A stretch of 39,108 nt of DNA from a virus. The notes beneath the pieces were generated by a model. That model saw nothing but the letters and a program-made list of their open reading frames with translations, was not told the DNA's origin and ran no database searches. The position numbers and the translations under genes are program-made. This document shows, piece after piece, positions 1 through 8,090 of the stretch. How positions within the stretch are numbered: the stretch's first letter is position 1; the number at the start of each line of letters is the position of its first letter. The stretch is from the IMG/VR virus record IMGVR_UViG_3300008339_005673, positions 1 to 39,108 of that record; one strand, given 5' to 3'.

Positions 1-99
1 GTGGGAAATAGGGTGGGAAAAATGGAAAGAACGGTGGGAAATAGGGTGGGAAAAATGGAAAGAACGGTGGGAAATAGGGTGGGAAAAATGGAAAGAACG
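1..99. repeat. Three perfect copies of a 33-bp tandem repeat
   Basis: Units 1-33, 34-66 and 67-99 are identical and begin GTGGGAAATAGGGTGGG. The unit is 11 codons on the minus strand, so copy-number change keeps the frame of the Phe/Pro segment of the partial fibre gene. Further copies may lie to the left of the window. Confidence 0.95.
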
Positions 100-352
100 G
101 TGGGAAGAACGGCGCAACATACACATAATATTCAACTGAAACTTGTGATCCCAAAGTATATAATTGACCAGAAGAAATACTTTGTGAATATATTTTTAAA
201 TTATCAGACTCTGTTGTAGTATCGGTTGTATTATATATATAAACAAATCCAAGATTTGTTAAAGATGTTTGCGTGTCGGTAGAAGTTTGTCCTAAATAAT
301 TTGGAACATTTGTTTTTCTTGTACCAGATCTACCACGATTTCTTTTTGGCAT
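1..352 (-). CDS. Partial fibre-like protein with Phe/Pro repeats (C-terminus outside window)
   Basis: The reading frame opens with ATG at 352 and runs off the left edge without a stop. About 90 residues of Ser/Thr-rich sequence, with a basic N-terminus (MPKRNRGRSGTRK), lead into a low-complexity stretch of Phe, Pro and Tyr (APFFPPFFPFFPPYFP, repeated). The same Phe/Pro stretch precedes the Hint domain of the protein at 8091-9323, so this is probably a second member of that family and may carry a Hint domain beyond the window edge; that part is inference. It lies 1 base after the collagen-like gene on the same strand. Conserved function unknown; probably a virion surface protein. Confidence 0.7.
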   Translation of the reverse strand, partial: MPKRNRGRSGTRKTNVPNYLGQTSTDTQTSLTNLGFVYIYNTTDTTTESDNLKIYSQSISSGQLYTLGSQVSVEYYVYVAPFFPPFFPFFPPYFPPFFPFFPPYFPPFFPFFPPYFP

Positions 353-353
353 T

Positions 354-1457
354 TTAGACGCTCAAATCGCCTACAGCAACCCAAAGATTATTTCCTCTTT
401 TAATTAATGTTGCAGATGACCACTGTGCTCTTAATTTTAATCCTGGGGTTGAGTTTACTGTTACACCAGTATCTCCGCCTATTGTTACTTGCGATGATCC
501 AGTTTGAATTATATCTATAGTAGATCCGATATCAAATATTTCTGAATCTGTTGGTATAATTAGATCTCCGCCATTTGACATTTCTATTAATTTTCCAAGA
601 TCTGATGCCACTAATGTGTAAGATGTAGATTTTTGTGATATTGTAAATACTGATGTAAGGTCTTGACCGTCTGCTCCGTCTGCTCCGTCTGCTCCGTCTG
701 CTCCTGTTAATCCTGGTTCGCCTTGTGGGCCTTGCGGTCCTTGTGCACCAGTTGCTCCAGTATCGCCAGTATCTCCCTTATCGCCTTTTGGACCCTGTAT
801 GCCATGCTCTCCTTGAATACCTTGTGGGCCTCTTATTGTTCCAACGTTTATCCATGAAGATGTTGATTGAGACCAAACATATAAATCATTATCTATTAAA
901 TATGCATCTCCAGAGCTTCCAGTTGGATGTGCTGTCTGTAGTGCTGTAAGATTAGCATAAGAACCTAATATATTAACGCCAGTTCCTTGTTCTCCTTGTA
1001 TGCCCTGGTCACCATCATCACCTTTTTCGCCTTGTATACCTTGAGGTCCTGTTGCGCCAGTTGCACCAGTATCGCCCTTGTCGCCCTTTTCTCCTTGTAT
1101 ACCTTGAATTCCTTGTTCTCCTTGTATGCCCTGTATTCCCTGAATACCTTGTGCGCCAGTTGCACCAGTTGCTCCAGTATCGCCACGAGGAATTGTAAAA
1201 TTGATTGTTTGCTCTGGTGATGTACCAGTAATTGTAACTGAGGCTGAAGACTCTGCTGGTCCAGTTGTTACTGTTCCGACTGATAAAACGTTTGCTGGTC
1301 CTGCTGGTCCAGTATCCCCCTGCTCACCTTGTGGACCTGGGTGAGAATCTATATACTCTGAAATATCTGCAGCTAAATAAGAAATATCTCTTGGTATATC
1401 TGGTGAATCTGTGTAGTCTGGGAATCTCCAGTTTTTATCATTTGGAATAGTGGCCAT
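354..1457 (-). CDS. Collagen-like tail fibre protein
   Basis: This 367-residue protein has two long blocks of Gly-X-Y repeats (about residues 40-155 and 205-265, rich in GPQ, GIQ, GEK, GDK, GAT and GAD) separated by a non-collagen insert near residues 160-205. Such repeats form trimeric triple helices in phage fibres. The last ~100 residues (IGGDTGVTVNSTPGLKLRAQ and neighbours) are nearly the same as the C-terminus of the 824-residue protein at 9336-11810, so the two share a terminal knob or chaperone-like module. Pro is almost always at X and Lys at Y. It follows the oxygenase cassette on the same strand, which makes it a possible substrate of those enzymes (inference). Confidence 0.85.
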   Translation of the reverse strand: MATIPNDKNWRFPDYTDSPDIPRDISYLAADISEYIDSHPGPQGEQGDTGPAGPANVLSVGTVTTGPAESSASVTITGTSPEQTINFTIPRGDTGATGATGAQGIQGIQGIQGEQGIQGIQGEKGDKGDTGATGATGPQGIQGEKGDDGDQGIQGEQGTGVNILGSYANLTALQTAHPTGSSGDAYLIDNDLYVWSQSTSSWINVGTIRGPQGIQGEHGIQGPKGDKGDTGDTGATGAQGPQGPQGEPGLTGADGADGADGADGQDLTSVFTISQKSTSYTLVASDLGKLIEMSNGGDLIIPTDSEIFDIGSTIDIIQTGSSQVTIGGDTGVTVNSTPGLKLRAQWSSATLIKRGNNLWVAVGDLSV

Positions 1458-1464
1458 TTTTAAA

Positions 1465-2061
1465 TTATACCACCTTGTCTACTTTACGCCAAAATCCAGG
1501 AGACATATATTTAATACCAGAAATAACTGGTAGGGATTCGTGGTAATATGGCTCTACAGATGGGAATATCACAATGCTTCCTGCTTCTGGTTTTATTGTT
1601 ATGTTTTGATTTGGGAAATTAATCTCACCACCGTCATAATTATCATTTAAATATAAAACTACTGATATGTTTGGGTCATCTCCATTATTATAATCGTCTA
1701 CATGAGGGCCCATAGATTTTCCAGTGGAATACTTACTTATAGATAAAGGCATTAATGTTCCTATATTTATACCATATTCTTTTGAATAATCATTAGATGC
1801 ATCTACAATAGCATTTTTTAATGTCATATTTATTTTTTTAATTTCTAGAGAAGTATCAGCTTCAACATTATTGTTAAATCTTTTTTGATAACCAAATTGA
1901 TAAGGACTATCTCCGCTAGCATTCCATTCTTGCCAACTTGGGATACTAGTATCTGACGTTAAATTTTTATCTGACTCCTCTATTAAATTGATTAGTGATT
2001 TAGGATCGTCTATAACGTTTTTATAATATGATATTTTTTCAAATCTTTGAACATTAGGCAT
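1465..2061 (-). CDS. 2-oxoglutarate/Fe(II)-dependent oxygenase
   Basis: A 198-residue single-domain double-stranded beta-helix protein of the prolyl-4-hydroxylase type. Iron ligands are His120, Asp122 (GPHVDDY) and His174 (PYYHES), with a YLNDNYDGGE segment between them. The residue expected to bind the 2-oxoglutarate carboxylate is Lys184 (SGIKY) instead of the usual Arg. It overlaps the next gene upstream by 8 bases, so it is translated from the same message. Substrate unknown; a protein substrate such as a fibre or host surface component fits the context. Confidence 0.85.
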   Translation of the reverse strand: MPNVQRFEKISYYKNVIDDPKSLINLIEESDKNLTSDTSIPSWQEWNASGDSPYQFGYQKRFNNNVEADTSLEIKKINMTLKNAIVDASNDYSKEYGINIGTLMPLSISKYSTGKSMGPHVDDYNNGDDPNISVVLYLNDNYDGGEINFPNQNITIKPEAGSIVIFPSVEPYYHESLPVISGIKYMSPGFWRKVDKVV

Positions 2062-2896
2062 ATTTATTTCCTTTTAGCCATTCTTCTTTTTGTGCAGCCT
2101 GTTCAATTCTAACTTGCTTTTCTTCTTCTTTCCATTTTTCTAAAGTAGCATCGTCATATACTAAATCTGCAAAATCCCAAAATGATACCATAGTGTATCT
2201 TGTTCCTTTAGTAATTTCTGATACTCCGTGAATATTTTCATACCCTCCAGGAAATACATAATAAGAATATACATTTGGTTTAAATGATAGATATGGATTC
2301 ATCTCATTATCTTTATCGCAAAAATATAATTCCCCACCCTCATAGTCATCGTTTAAGTATAAAATTCCAACATACTTATTTATTTCAAAAGCATTAGGTT
2401 TTCCTTCATTATCTGAATTATCTGAATGCGGGCTTGCAAATCCTCCAACATCCCATTTTTGTGCATGAGAAGTATTTGCTCTAACTTCTCTGCCGAATAC
2501 CAGTTCTACTGTTTCCTGATATTTATTTTTTAACTTATCAAAAAATTCATCTGGCAATCCAAATTTTTTCATTGTTTCAGAGTCAGTTAAAATACCTTTT
2601 CCAGAAGATCCGTAAAACGCAATATCTCCCCACTCAACATTACAATTTTCAAAAAAATGAATCATCTTGGGAACTATTGCTGGGTCAATAAAGTTGGGTA
2701 TTTCTACAATTTTATTGGTATAGACTCCAAGTACACCAGCTTTATTTTCTGGAACTTCTTCGTCTTGCAAAACAATAAATTTACTTTTATCTAAAACATC
2801 TATCATGCCGTCTTTCATTATTGGCTCCTTTTTCTTTTTATGAGTTCCATCACAATATGGATACGCATTAGATCTTCCACAAGTACATTGTCTCAT
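2054..2896 (-). CDS. CDGSH iron-sulfur motif fused to a 2OG/Fe(II) oxygenase
   Basis: Residues 4-19 read CTCGRSNAYPYCDGTH, matching the CDGSH cluster-binding spacing C-X-C-X8-C-X3-H (Cys4, Cys6, Cys15, His19). A lysine-rich linker follows. The oxygenase domain has His157-X-Asp159 (SPHSDN), YLNDDYEGGE, distal His223 (NIHGV) and Arg233 (GTRY). CDGSH motifs bind a labile 2Fe-2S cluster, so the protein may couple an electron or iron source to a mononuclear iron oxygenase; this is inference. A charged C-terminal tail (KEEEKQVR) follows. It overlaps both neighbours by 4-8 bases inside the oxygenase operon. Confidence 0.85.
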   Translation of the reverse strand: MRQCTCGRSNAYPYCDGTHKKKKEPIMKDGMIDVLDKSKFIVLQDEEVPENKAGVLGVYTNKIVEIPNFIDPAIVPKMIHFFENCNVEWGDIAFYGSSGKGILTDSETMKKFGLPDEFFDKLKNKYQETVELVFGREVRANTSHAQKWDVGGFASPHSDNSDNEGKPNAFEINKYVGILYLNDDYEGGELYFCDKDNEMNPYLSFKPNVYSYYVFPGGYENIHGVSEITKGTRYTMVSFWDFADLVYDDATLEKWKEEEKQVRIEQAAQKEEWLKGNKYA

Positions 2897-3702
2897 AGTT
2901 TAATTCCATTATCTTTTCCAAAAAATTTATGCATAGACTCTCCTTCAATTTGATACATAAATCTTTCTTTGCTAATTCTTTTTTCTTCCATAGACGCCCA
3001 AACATCTTTGCCGTATTTTTCTTGATTTTCTAGCCATTCTTTTGATCCTTCATACTCAAATTGCCAAAATGATCTAATCATATATCTATCTGTTCCACTA
3101 GATTTTCTAACTGCATGATAGTATGGTGGCTTAGATGGAAATACTATTACGTCTCCCTTTTGTGGTTTATGAGAAATAAAATGATCATTAATTTTAAAAC
3201 AAATTTCTCCATCTTTATAGTCATCATTTAAATAAAATGTTGTAGTAATTCCAAATTTAATACCACTTGAATCTTCAATTTCTTGATTATAGTCTGTATG
3301 GTAGTTCATTGAATAGTTATCAGATATACTTGATCCATCATTGTATCTATTAACAGAAGCGGGGTTTTTTATCCAATTTTGTAATGAATGCTCTGGATGC
3401 ATTTTTATATAATGACTTGTTACATCATAAAATATTTCTGCTACTTCTTCTGCTAGCTGTCCTCTTATTTTTGAATTTTCTGTACCGTCGTCCCATTTTC
3501 TTGATGTCATATACTCATCTTTATTTGGAAATGAATCAAATTTAATTGGCATTTCTTGAAGAGCAAGCATTGATCCAAATGTATACCATTGCTCCCATTT
3601 TTCACATTTTTTTGCTTTTTCTAAAAAATCATTTACATCCTGAAAAACATTTCTGTATACGTTTACTCCAGGATATATTGTTATAAATTCTAAATTTTTC
3701 AT
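2893..3702 (-). CDS. 2-oxoglutarate/Fe(II)-dependent oxygenase
   Basis: 269 residues. The core is at about 130-215: His135 and Asp137 (NYHTDY), FYLNDDYKDGE, VIVFPSKPPYYH with His196, and Arg206 in DRYMIRSFW. The N-terminal ~125 residues are a helical cap like that of the adjacent protein at 3699-4493, and the C-terminal tails also match (YEGS.EW....YGK..W..M), so the two are tandem duplicates. The start overlaps the stop of its upstream neighbour by 4 bases. Confidence 0.85.
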   Translation of the reverse strand: MKNLEFITIYPGVNVYRNVFQDVNDFLEKAKKCEKWEQWYTFGSMLALQEMPIKFDSFPNKDEYMTSRKWDDGTENSKIRGQLAEEVAEIFYDVTSHYIKMHPEHSLQNWIKNPASVNRYNDGSSISDNYSMNYHTDYNQEIEDSSGIKFGITTTFYLNDDYKDGEICFKINDHFISHKPQKGDVIVFPSKPPYYHAVRKSSGTDRYMIRSFWQFEYEGSKEWLENQEKYGKDVWASMEEKRISKERFMYQIEGESMHKFFGKDNGIKL

Positions 3703-4493
3703 TTTATATTTAATCTTTCATTATCTCTAGAATAAGAAGATGCGTATTCTGATGGAGAAGGTATATTTTCTATGGTATATTTTTCTAGTTCGATTCTTTG
3801 CATTTTTTCCCACTCTTCTTTACCGTATTTAAGCAATCCCTCATGCCATTCAAGACTTCCTTCGTAAGAAGATAGCCAAAATCCTCTAATCATATATCTA
3901 TTTTTATTTTTATGTTTTCTTACTCCATGAAAATATGGTGGTCTTGATGGAAAAATAATCATATCTCCAGCTTTAGGTTTATAAGAAAATAAATCGTTAT
4001 CTATAGCAAAACACAACTCACCGTCATCGTAATCATCATTAAGATAAGTTGTTACTGATATTTCAAATTTTAATCCTGGCCAATTTTTTTCTGGCACAAT
4101 AAAGTCTGAGTGATAGGCCATAGAGAATTCTCCGTCATGTCCTTTTGCTATATCATATTCACATAAAGAGGAAGACTCGTATGCCCATTCGTTTAAAGTA
4201 ATTAAATTATTATCTATATAATGTTTAGTGTTGTGATAAAACTTATCAATATACTCTAAACTTAGTTGTTGATTTTCTTGTAAATCTATAGACTCTTTAA
4301 ATTCTTCCCAGGTTGGAAATTTTTTATATTTAGCTGTTTTCCCGCCAATTCCTATATATCTTCCAAAAAATGACCAATCCTTCCAACCAATTTTATATTG
4401 ATTTAAAGACTGCTTTAAAAAAAAATTAGGATCTTTTATTGAATTGTGGTATACATATATTTTAGGATATATTTCTGTGTAATCTACTGTCAT
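3699..4493 (-). CDS. 2-oxoglutarate/Fe(II)-dependent oxygenase
   Basis: 264 residues, the closest paralogue of the protein at 2893-3702. Fe ligands are His128, Asp130 (AYHSDF) and His189 (PPYFHGV), and the 2OG Arg is Arg199 (NRYMIRGFW). The domain contains TYLNDDYDDGE and DMIIFPSRPPYF. The gene begins with an ATG that overlaps the stop of the 4490-5161 gene by 4 bases, so the two are probably translationally coupled. Confidence 0.85.
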   Translation of the reverse strand: MTVDYTEIYPKIYVYHNSIKDPNFFLKQSLNQYKIGWKDWSFFGRYIGIGGKTAKYKKFPTWEEFKESIDLQENQQLSLEYIDKFYHNTKHYIDNNLITLNEWAYESSSLCEYDIAKGHDGEFSMAYHSDFIVPEKNWPGLKFEISVTTYLNDDYDDGELCFAIDNDLFSYKPKAGDMIIFPSRPPYFHGVRKHKNKNRYMIRGFWLSSYEGSLEWHEGLLKYGKEEWEKMQRIELEKYTIENIPSPSEYASSYSRDNERLNIK

Positions 4494-5161
4494 GGCTGCT
4501 TATCACCAGTATGTTTTAAAATTGTCCAAAAAAATGGAATAACATATCTAATTCCATTTGTTATTTCTTTTACTCCGTGACTGTATCCTACATCTCCTGG
4601 GAAGAAATATGCTGCTCCAGGTTTTGGTTTAAATTGTACATCATGATGCATAAAATAAAGTTCTCCGCCTTCGTAGTCATCATTTAAATAAAATAATCCA
4701 GCAAGATCATACCAAGGAAAATCATTTGGCTCTCCATTTTGCAACTGTTTGTCTGCATGTGGCTCTTGTCTATATCCTTTCATCCATCTAACAATTGCTG
4801 GACTTGTAGGTTTAGCATCAACATTAAAATGATTATCAACTTCAACTTTTAATCTTTCAACAAGTTTTTCAATTACAACAGATATCTCTGGATTTATTTT
4901 ATCAAGAATTGGTCTTGATGCAACACGGTTATCCCAATAAGAAGAGTCATAAATTACAATTCCGTCATCATTATAATGAGTTTCGGTTCTATCCCACTCA
5001 TTAATTGATTTAGCTGATTCTAATAAGAATAATCTCTCTTCTTCAGTCATAAAATTTTCTCTTGCCTGAATATGCTCTGGACTGTTGCCAAAAAATCCAG
5101 GTGGTGTTATTGAAACACGGTTATCCCAATTTGCTGCACCATTTGCTAAATTATTGTCCAT
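4490..5161 (-). CDS. 2-oxoglutarate/Fe(II)-dependent oxygenase
   Basis: 223 residues with His135, Asp137 (EPHADK), YLNDDYEGGE, His195 (YSHGV) and Arg205 (GIRYV). The N-terminus (about 1-120) differs from the 3-kb pair, so it belongs to another subgroup. No ribosome-binding site precedes the ATG. Instead an extended -10 box ends exactly 6 nt upstream, which predicts a leaderless transcript and an internal promoter in the cassette. Confidence 0.85.
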   Translation of the reverse strand: MDNNLANGAANWDNRVSITPPGFFGNSPEHIQARENFMTEEERLFLLESAKSINEWDRTETHYNDDGIVIYDSSYWDNRVASRPILDKINPEISVVIEKLVERLKVEVDNHFNVDAKPTSPAIVRWMKGYRQEPHADKQLQNGEPNDFPWYDLAGLFYLNDDYEGGELYFMHHDVQFKPKPGAAYFFPGDVGYSHGVKEITNGIRYVIPFFWTILKHTGDKQP

Positions 5162-5167
5162 ATATTT

Positions 5168-5176
5168 ATTATATCA
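5168..5176 (-). promoter_or_regulatory. Extended -10 promoter for a leaderless oxygenase gene
   Basis: On the minus strand this is TGATATAAT, followed by 6 nt and then the ATG at 5161. A -10 box so close puts the transcript start at or next to the start codon. No good -35 is seen. Confidence 0.6.
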
Positions 5177-5178
5177 TT

Positions 5179-5904
5179 CTATTCATATGTTCTTTTAGAC
5201 CAAACTTCATTTTTATAGACTCCACCATCTTTTACTCTATATTTATCACTATTTTTTTGATTCTTTTTGTATAAATTATTTGGATTTTCTATAAATATTT
5301 CTGATGACCAATCTTCTCTTTTAAATGGAATTATTTGAGCATATGGAGTTCCTGCTGGTAGCACTCCTTCAAATCCTCTAATTATAAAAAATGGCATTGT
5401 TCCTGGTAAATTAATTTTATCATTATCTACAATTCCAGTAGTCATTAAAAATGGTAAATCAAACCTATTAAATGGGGTTGTGTATAAAGCACTGTATCCT
5501 TCTGGCAACTCAATTGCCCAGTCTGGGTACCATGCAAAATGTTCTTTATGGTAACCTTTTGGATGAACAAATTGTGGCATAGGGTCTCTTTGAGAACAAA
5601 AATCTTTATACCTATCTTCTTTTATTTCAACAGACATTTTATTATTTTTTAAATAAAATTTAATGTCGCATGGTGTTTTAAGAACATAGCCAGTGCCTAA
5701 TATATCAAATATAGCTGGGCAAGCCTTCCATGTAGGAACTTTGCCTCCGTCTGGCCCTTTCCAATAATCTTTAGTAATTGGATTAACTGCAAATCTATCT
5801 GCCTTTCTAAACCATTCTGGTATTTCTTTTATGGCTGCTGTTGGCTTAGAAATACTTTCTTTATTTAACCAAGGCCTATTTGATACAAATTTAATTATAT
5901 TAAT
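5179..5904 (-). CDS. DUF6065-like protein with a probable non-ATG (AUU/AUA) start
   Basis: The first ATG in this frame (5637) would give only 152 residues. The same frame is open upstream for another ~89 codons of convincing protein (for example KFVSNRPWLNKESI and PTWKACPAIFDILGTGYVL), which matches what I know of phage DUF6065-type proteins. There is no ATG, GTG or TTG in the extension. An AAGGA at 5914-5918 lies 9 nt before an ATT codon at 5904, giving 241 residues; ATA at 5898 or ATT at 5895 are alternatives. The start overlaps the stop of the preceding gene. The domain has NRFDLPF, GIVDNDKINLPG and AGTPYAQIIPFKREDW. Biochemical role unknown; the family often sits beside 2OG oxygenases. 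Confidence 0.7.
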   Translation of the reverse strand: MNIIKFVSNRPWLNKESISKPTAAIKEIPEWFRKADRFAVNPITKDYWKGPDGGKVPTWKACPAIFDILGTGYVLKTPCDIKFYLKNNKMSVEIKEDRYKDFCSQRDPMPQFVHPKGYHKEHFAWYPDWAIELPEGYSALYTTPFNRFDLPFLMTTGIVDNDKINLPGTMPFFIIRGFEGVLPAGTPYAQIIPFKREDWSSEIFIENPNNLYKKNQKNSDKYRVKDGGVYKNEVWSKRTYE

Positions 5905-6619
5905 TGTTATTTTCCTTTGTTGTATTATCTATTACTTTTAATTTTAAAGCTTTAGTTTCATGCTCTCCAATAGATGTGCCAGTTTCATCAATAGCATCTC
6001 TATACCAATCTGTCCACTGTCCAGATTGATTTATTACTTGAGCAGCATCTCCATAACTTTTTAATTTAGCATCATAATCTTCTGGCTTTATAAAATTTTC
6101 TATTTCTATAGATTCATCTTTTAATGATGTAAGAGAAATCGGAATAATTGTAGCAATGGGAGTGCCAGCTTTTATAATAATTTCTTTATTTGGAATTTTA
6201 ACTTTAATTGCTAATGGAAAATCAACATTAAAAAAAGATGTACTTATTAATGATGACATTACTTCAAAATCTTCATAAAAATAATTTTGTGGAGTAATAC
6301 TTAATACACTTATATGTTTTTCTGATTTTAGAATAAGACCTGTATTAAAACTTACTGAACCTTGGCCTCTTCCAGTGTAACAATATTCTTGACCAGATAA
6401 AATTTTAACTCTATCTGGCGTTGTGTCTATTTGCCCATCCCATATAAATGATACGTCCACTGGACACGATAATGTCCAACCTATTGTATTTGCCATTGTT
6501 ACTGGAAAACACCTATACGCATGACCGTCTGGAGTTTCGTCCATCCATTGTCTTTTTACTGAAATAGGTTCAATTATAAAAGAATTTGGATGTCTTTTAT
6601 ATGCCTTTAATATAGACAC
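5900..6619 (-). CDS. DUF6065-like protein
   Basis: 239 residues. It resembles the neighbour at 5179-5904 in its second half: both have a hydrophobic strand followed by an AGTPIATIIPIS/AGTPYAQIIPFK segment. The N-terminal half has RCFPVTMANTIGWTL and SCPVDVSFIWDG. No catalytic motif is recognisable. It starts 1 base inside the upstream oxygenase stop, in the middle of the oxygenase operon, so it may be an accessory or cupin-like partner (inference). Confidence 0.65.
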   Translation of the reverse strand: MSILKAYKRHPNSFIIEPISVKRQWMDETPDGHAYRCFPVTMANTIGWTLSCPVDVSFIWDGQIDTTPDRVKILSGQEYCYTGRGQGSVSFNTGLILKSEKHISVLSITPQNYFYEDFEVMSSLISTSFFNVDFPLAIKVKIPNKEIIIKAGTPIATIIPISLTSLKDESIEIENFIKPEDYDAKLKSYGDAAQVINQSGQWTDWYRDAIDETGTSIGEHETKALKLKVIDNTTKENNN

Positions 6620-7275
6620 TAATTACCAGTATCTTCGTACATTGCTGGAGTATGAAATTTTGCGCTATAATCTAACATTGTAACTAATGAATATTTTGTT
6701 CCAGACTTAACTACTTTTGCTTGATGAGGATACATATATGTTGAAGGGAAAATATATAAATCTCCAGCTTTTGGTTTAATATTTAAATTTTGTAATCTGA
6801 AATATAATTCTCCGCCCTCGTAATCATCGTTAATATAGCCAACTAAAGATACAGTGCAATTATATGAAAATCCATGATCATGGTGCTCCATGAAGTGATG
6901 TCCAGGAACATATTTAATAAAATTAAAAGCTTCCCAATATTGAAGTTTATGTATATTATGTTTTTGACAATAATCTTCTACTGCTGGTGCTTGCCTATCA
7001 TAGCAGTCTTGCCACAATTCTTGCATTTTTAATGATATAGGAGACTTATCATTTGCTATATCTGATTTTTTAAATTTAAAGTCTACGCAGTCTCTATATT
7101 CTGGCATTCTTTCTTGATATCCAACATAAGCTGGCTGCCAAGTCCAACCTGGAGTGCTTCCATCTAAATTTGTTTCTAGCCTATTAATAATATCTAAATC
7201 TTTTGTTAAAACATCTCTATATACCCAAATTCCTGATCCTAAGTCTTCTGCGCTTGACCAAGTTTGTTTATTCAT
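6619..7275 (-). CDS. 2-oxoglutarate/Fe(II)-dependent oxygenase
   Basis: 218 residues: His131 and Asp133 in EHHDHG, YINDDYEGGE, IFPSTYMYPH with His184, and Lys194 (SGTKYS) at the 2OG-carboxylate position. A conserved RDCVDFKFK segment near residue 61 and an AFNFIKYVPG segment before the HxD are shared with the 7275-7994 protein, so these two form a second duplicate pair. Start and stop codons of adjacent genes touch. Confidence 0.85.
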   Translation of the reverse strand: MNKQTWSSAEDLGSGIWVYRDVLTKDLDIINRLETNLDGSTPGWTWQPAYVGYQERMPEYRDCVDFKFKKSDIANDKSPISLKMQELWQDCYDRQAPAVEDYCQKHNIHKLQYWEAFNFIKYVPGHHFMEHHDHGFSYNCTVSLVGYINDDYEGGELYFRLQNLNIKPKAGDLYIFPSTYMYPHQAKVVKSGTKYSLVTMLDYSAKFHTPAMYEDTGN

Positions 7276-7994
7276 TAATTGTTCTCCTTATGTCCTAATA
7301 GGTTAATATCCATCATAATTACAACAGAGTATTTATCTCCAGAAATCATTGGTTCTGAAGAATGTTCGTATATATAGTTTGATGGAAAAATTACTACGTC
7401 ACCACGTTTTGGTTTATATACTAATTTATCTAATCTTGGAAATGCTATCTCCCCGCCCTCGTAATCATCATTTAAATATATTACAGCTGAAACTGTACAA
7501 TTATAGTGTGGACCATGATCAGCATGAACTCTAAAATGTTGTCCTGGGCTGGTGTATTTCACAAAATTAAAAGCTTCATAATATACAACATTAATTCCCC
7601 AATATTGACAATAATCATCTACGCATTTTTTTAATACATTATAAATGGATTCATGCATATCTAGAAGTTCTGCATTATTTTCATTTCTTTTTCCAAGATT
7701 TTCTGGTTTAAATTTAAAATCTACGCAATCTCTTGCAGATTTTACTGGTTTGTCTGAGGTCGTAACTTGTGCTTCTGACCATTTATACATGTTGCCATTT
7801 GTTAGCTTATCTTCTAATGTTTTAATTGATGTTTCGCAAACACTGCTTGGAATAGCTGATTCATAAATATTTAATCCAATACCTGGATTTAAAACTTTAA
7901 TATTACCAAAAGATCTATTTACCCTAAAAGAAGTTGATTCTGATCTATCTTTTGTAAACCATGGATTATCGTTTATATCATAAATATCTTGCAT
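7275..7994 (-). CDS. 2-oxoglutarate/Fe(II)-dependent oxygenase, first gene of the cassette
   Basis: 239 residues: His157 and Asp159 (RVHADHG), YLNDDYEGGE, VIFPSNYIYEH with His211, and Lys221 (SGDKYS). It shares RDCVDFKFK and AFNFVKYTS with its neighbour at 6619-7275. It is the promoter-proximal gene of the cassette: a perfect sigma70-type promoter lies 25 nt upstream and an AGAAAGA sequence precedes the ATG. Confidence 0.85.
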   Translation of the reverse strand: MQDIYDINDNPWFTKDRSESTSFRVNRSFGNIKVLNPGIGLNIYESAIPSSVCETSIKTLEDKLTNGNMYKWSEAQVTTSDKPVKSARDCVDFKFKPENLGKRNENNAELLDMHESIYNVLKKCVDDYCQYWGINVVYYEAFNFVKYTSPGQHFRVHADHGPHYNCTVSAVIYLNDDYEGGEIAFPRLDKLVYKPKRGDVVIFPSNYIYEHSSEPMISGDKYSVVIMMDINLLGHKENN

Positions 7995-8018
7995 ATTTTA
8001 TCTTTCTACTATGTATAC

Positions 8019-8047
8019 ATTATATATAATATATAATTAACTGTCAA
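8019..8047 (-). promoter_or_regulatory. Consensus sigma70 promoter of the oxygenase cassette
   Basis: On the minus strand: TTGACA (8042-8047), a 17-nt AT-only spacer apart from its first G, and TATAAT (8019-8024). It sits just beyond the terminator of the fibre gene, so the oxygenase cassette has its own start of transcription. Confidence 0.8.
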
Positions 8048-8052
8048 GAATA

Positions 8053-8078
8053 CTAAAGCCCCCGTTTGGGGGCTTTAG
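8053..8078 (-). terminator. Strong intrinsic terminator-like hairpin
   Basis: An 11-bp stem CTAAAGCCCCC / GGGGGCTTTAG closes a GTTT (or AAAC) loop. It lies 12 nt after the stop of the Hint-domain fibre gene. The following minus-strand bases (TATTCTT) are only moderately U-rich. Confidence 0.75.
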
Positions 8079-8090
8079 GTGATTATTATT

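Noticed and set aside
1-219. Plus-strand ORF of repeated GNRVGKMERTV units
   Set aside because: It is the antisense of the Phe/Pro repeats of the minus-strand fibre gene and has no ribosome-binding site.
965-1220. Overlapping ORFs on both strands in the collagen-like gene
   Set aside because: They are shadows of the Gly-X-Y repeat coding in the true frame.
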